DNA from: Roseimaritima sp.
GTDB taxonomy: Bacteria; Planctomycetota; Planctomycetia; Pirellulales; Pirellulaceae
Length of the DNA stretch: 6,605 bases
Assembly: GCA_007124075.1 (NCBI GenBank)
Contig: SLFV01000351.1
Location: forward strand, 1 to 6,605
Direction: 5' to 3'
Shown: positions 5,507 through 6,605 of the stretch, in pieces
Layout of the letters: every line of letters starts with the position of its first letter
How positions within the stretch are numbered: position 1 is the stretch's first letter
Position numbers and translations under genes: made by a program
Notes under the pieces: model-generated
Database searches by the model: none
Told to the model about the DNA's origin: nothing
What the model saw: the letters and a program-made list of their open reading frames with translations, nothing else

Positions 5507-6070
5507 ATGATTAGCGCAACTGACACCTTGCAGCAAGCCAGTCGCGGGCAACGTCGAGCGGCTGATCAGTTGTTTTCACTGATGTACGACGACTTTCAGC
5601 GGATGGCAGATCGGTTCCTCCAAGGCGATCCTCAGCGCCATCGCTTGACTTCGTCATCACTGGTGCACGAAGCTTACTTGCGGATGATCGACCAACGTCA
5701 CGTTGACTGGCGTGGTCGGACCCATTTTTTTGCGATTGGCGCGCGTGTCATGCGCCGAATCTTGGTTGATAATGCCAGGCGAACCAACTCGCTAAAACGT
5801 GGGCAGGGGTGGACACGGGCGAGCCTAGAGGATTCGGCTCTGTTTCATTTGGATCGTGACGAAGACGTGCTTTTGCTAGACGAATTATTGTTGCGGTTAA
5901 AAAAACTAGATGCGAGGCAGGCGGCGGTTATCGAATTAAAGTTCTTTGGTGAGTTGAGTATGAAGGAGATCGCAGAAGAACTGGGGGTTGGGTTGCGTAC
6001 GGCCGAAAAGGACTGGTCGATGGCGCGAGCCTGGTTGAAACGAGAATTGGAGCAAAACCTCGAGCTGTGA
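5507..6070 (+). CDS. ECF sigma factor of the TIGR02999 / Sigma70_ECF type
   Basis: A 187-residue sigma factor of the group common in Planctomycetes and Acidobacteria (Pfam Sigma70_ECF, TIGR02999; related to the kinase-linked ECF43 group). Region 2 includes 'SSSLVHEAYLRMID' (49-62) and the -10 reading stretch 'THFFAIGARVMRRILVDNAR' (72-91). Region 4 spans about 131-181, with the helix-turn-helix 'SMKEIAEELGVGLRTAEKDW' (151-170) and the family-typical C-terminal 'WSMARAWLKREL' (170-181). ATG 5507 has AGAGG six bases upstream. In this group control is usually by a co-encoded Ser/Thr kinase, not a zinc anti-sigma factor. Here the next gene overlaps by four bases (GTGA), so the two are translationally coupled and probably act together. 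Sequence type and partner differ from the sigma factor at 2146-2850, so the two are not recent duplicates. Confidence 0.95.
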   Translation: MISATDTLQQASRGQRRAADQLFSLMYDDFQRMADRFLQGDPQRHRLTSSSLVHEAYLRMIDQRHVDWRGRTHFFAIGARVMRRILVDNARRTNSLKRGQGWTRASLEDSALFHLDRDEDVLLLDELLLRLKKLDARQAAVIELKFFGELSMKEIAEELGVGLRTAEKDWSMARAWLKRELEQNLEL

Positions 6071-6605
6071 ATCCGCAAAGTTACGCGATCGCCCGTGACA
6101 TCTTTCATGAAGCGATTGACTTACCCGCCCCAGAGCGGTTGGCGTTTGTTGATCAACGCGCGATGGATGAGTCGGTACGGCAGGAAGTTTTGTCGTTATT
6201 GTCCTATCATGATTCGGGCGCTGTGTCAGACGAAGCCCAGGCGTCGACCGGCAAGGCTGCCGTGAGTTCCCCCTGCCAGGATCACCACGACTCTGGAGCG
6301 GAACTGGCCGCATCTAGTTCATGCGCTGCGCCAACGCCTCCCGGGGCCAGAAAGCGGCGAAATTGGATGAACTATTTGCCGTTGGTGGCTGCGATGATCC
6401 TGGTTGTGCCGTTGTTGTCTGTATTTAGCAAATTGAATCAGCGAATCTCGCAAAGCGTTCAGGAATCCCAGGTTGCTGTGGTTCGTGCATCGCTATCCGA
6501 TGCGGTGTACCGACTGCTGCAATGGAGCGATCTTCAGACCGTCACCGCGCAGGCTTGGGCTGCACACCCTGAGCTTTTACAGCCGATCCAATCACTGGTC
6601 GATGA
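6067..6605 (+). CDS. Membrane signalling protein with kinase-type N-terminal module (partial)
   Basis: The first 179 codons of a protein that continues past the right edge. It starts with GTG 6067, overlapping the sigma stop as GTGA. Residues 8-48 ('IARDIFHEAIDLPAPERLAF' at 8-27, then 'VRQEVLSLLSYHD' at 37-49) match the short helical module normally found just before the kinase domain of planctomycete PknB-like kinases linked to ECF sigma genes. No kinase domain follows. Instead there is a low-complexity Ser/Ala-rich linker (50-95), a basic patch 'RKRR' (95-98), and one transmembrane helix (about 102-121), so the N-terminus should be cytoplasmic. From 122 on, the sequence is amphipathic and helical ('LSDAVYRLLQWSDL' 143-156, 'AQAWAAHPELLQPI' 161-174), resembling the start of Cache-like extracytoplasmic sensor domains. 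The output domain is outside the window; a second membrane helix plus cyclase or kinase would be my guess. Confidence 0.8.
   Translation, partial: MNPQSYAIARDIFHEAIDLPAPERLAFVDQRAMDESVRQEVLSLLSYHDSGAVSDEAQASTGKAAVSSPCQDHHDSGAELAASSSCAAPTPPGARKRRNWMNYLPLVAAMILVVPLLSVFSKLNQRISQSVQESQVAVVRASLSDAVYRLLQWSDLQTVTAQAWAAHPELLQPIQSLVD

Noticed and set aside
5936..6313. Minus-strand frame of 125 codons at the second sigma/sensor junction
   Set aside because: Antisense to two overlapping genes with clear protein features.
1..6605. tRNA, rRNA, CRISPR arrays, insertion sequences, or attachment sites
   Set aside because: Looked for characteristic repeats, cloverleaf arms and transposase motifs on both strands; none seen.

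Overview
The window looks like chromosomal DNA from a planctomycete, probably of the Rhodopirellula/Pirellulales type. Four things point there: an ECF sigma factor paired with a large single-pass membrane partner carrying a planctomycete-type 'LPIIENLD' juxtamembrane motif; a second ECF sigma factor of the TIGR02999/Sigma70_ECF kind that is frequent in Planctomycetes and Acidobacteria; a downstream protein that starts with the short module usually found at the N-terminus of planctomycete PknB-like kinases; and a 74-residue orphan protein whose C-terminal motif resembles small planctomycete hypothetical proteins. Base composition is moderate, mid-50s percent GC by eye. The organism call rests on recognition, not on a search.

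Layout. Bases 1-530 (minus) hold the N-terminal 176 codons of an NADPH:quinone oxidoreductase that runs off the left edge. After a 212-base gap, 743-2149 and 2146-2850 (both minus) form a two-gene operon: an ECF sigma factor followed by its probable membrane-anchored anti-sigma partner, overlapping by four bases (ATGA). Upstream of the sigma gene is a 14-codon reading frame with an excellent ribosome binding site. Going the other way, 3261-3788 (plus) encodes an ADP-ribose-pyrophosphatase-like Nudix hydrolase. It converges on 3888-4322 (minus), a YjbQ/UPF0047 family protein.

The stretch 4323-4910 has no convincing protein gene. It carries a good sigma70-like promoter (4730-4757) that probably drives the small gene 4911-5135, which has a strong ribosome binding site and ends at a textbook intrinsic terminator (5181-5219). 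After 371 non-coding bases, a second ECF sigma gene (5507-6070) overlaps by four bases (GTGA) with a membrane protein (6067 to the right edge). That protein pairs the kinase-type N-terminal module directly with a transmembrane segment and a probable sensor domain, without a kinase domain in between.

The main theme is transcriptional signalling. Two differently built ECF sigma systems lie within about 4 kb, each translationally coupled to a single-pass membrane protein that could pass an envelope signal to it. The Nudix, YjbQ and oxidoreductase genes look like unrelated housekeeping neighbours. The most unusual item is the right-hand sigma/sensor pair, whose key domain lies beyond the window.
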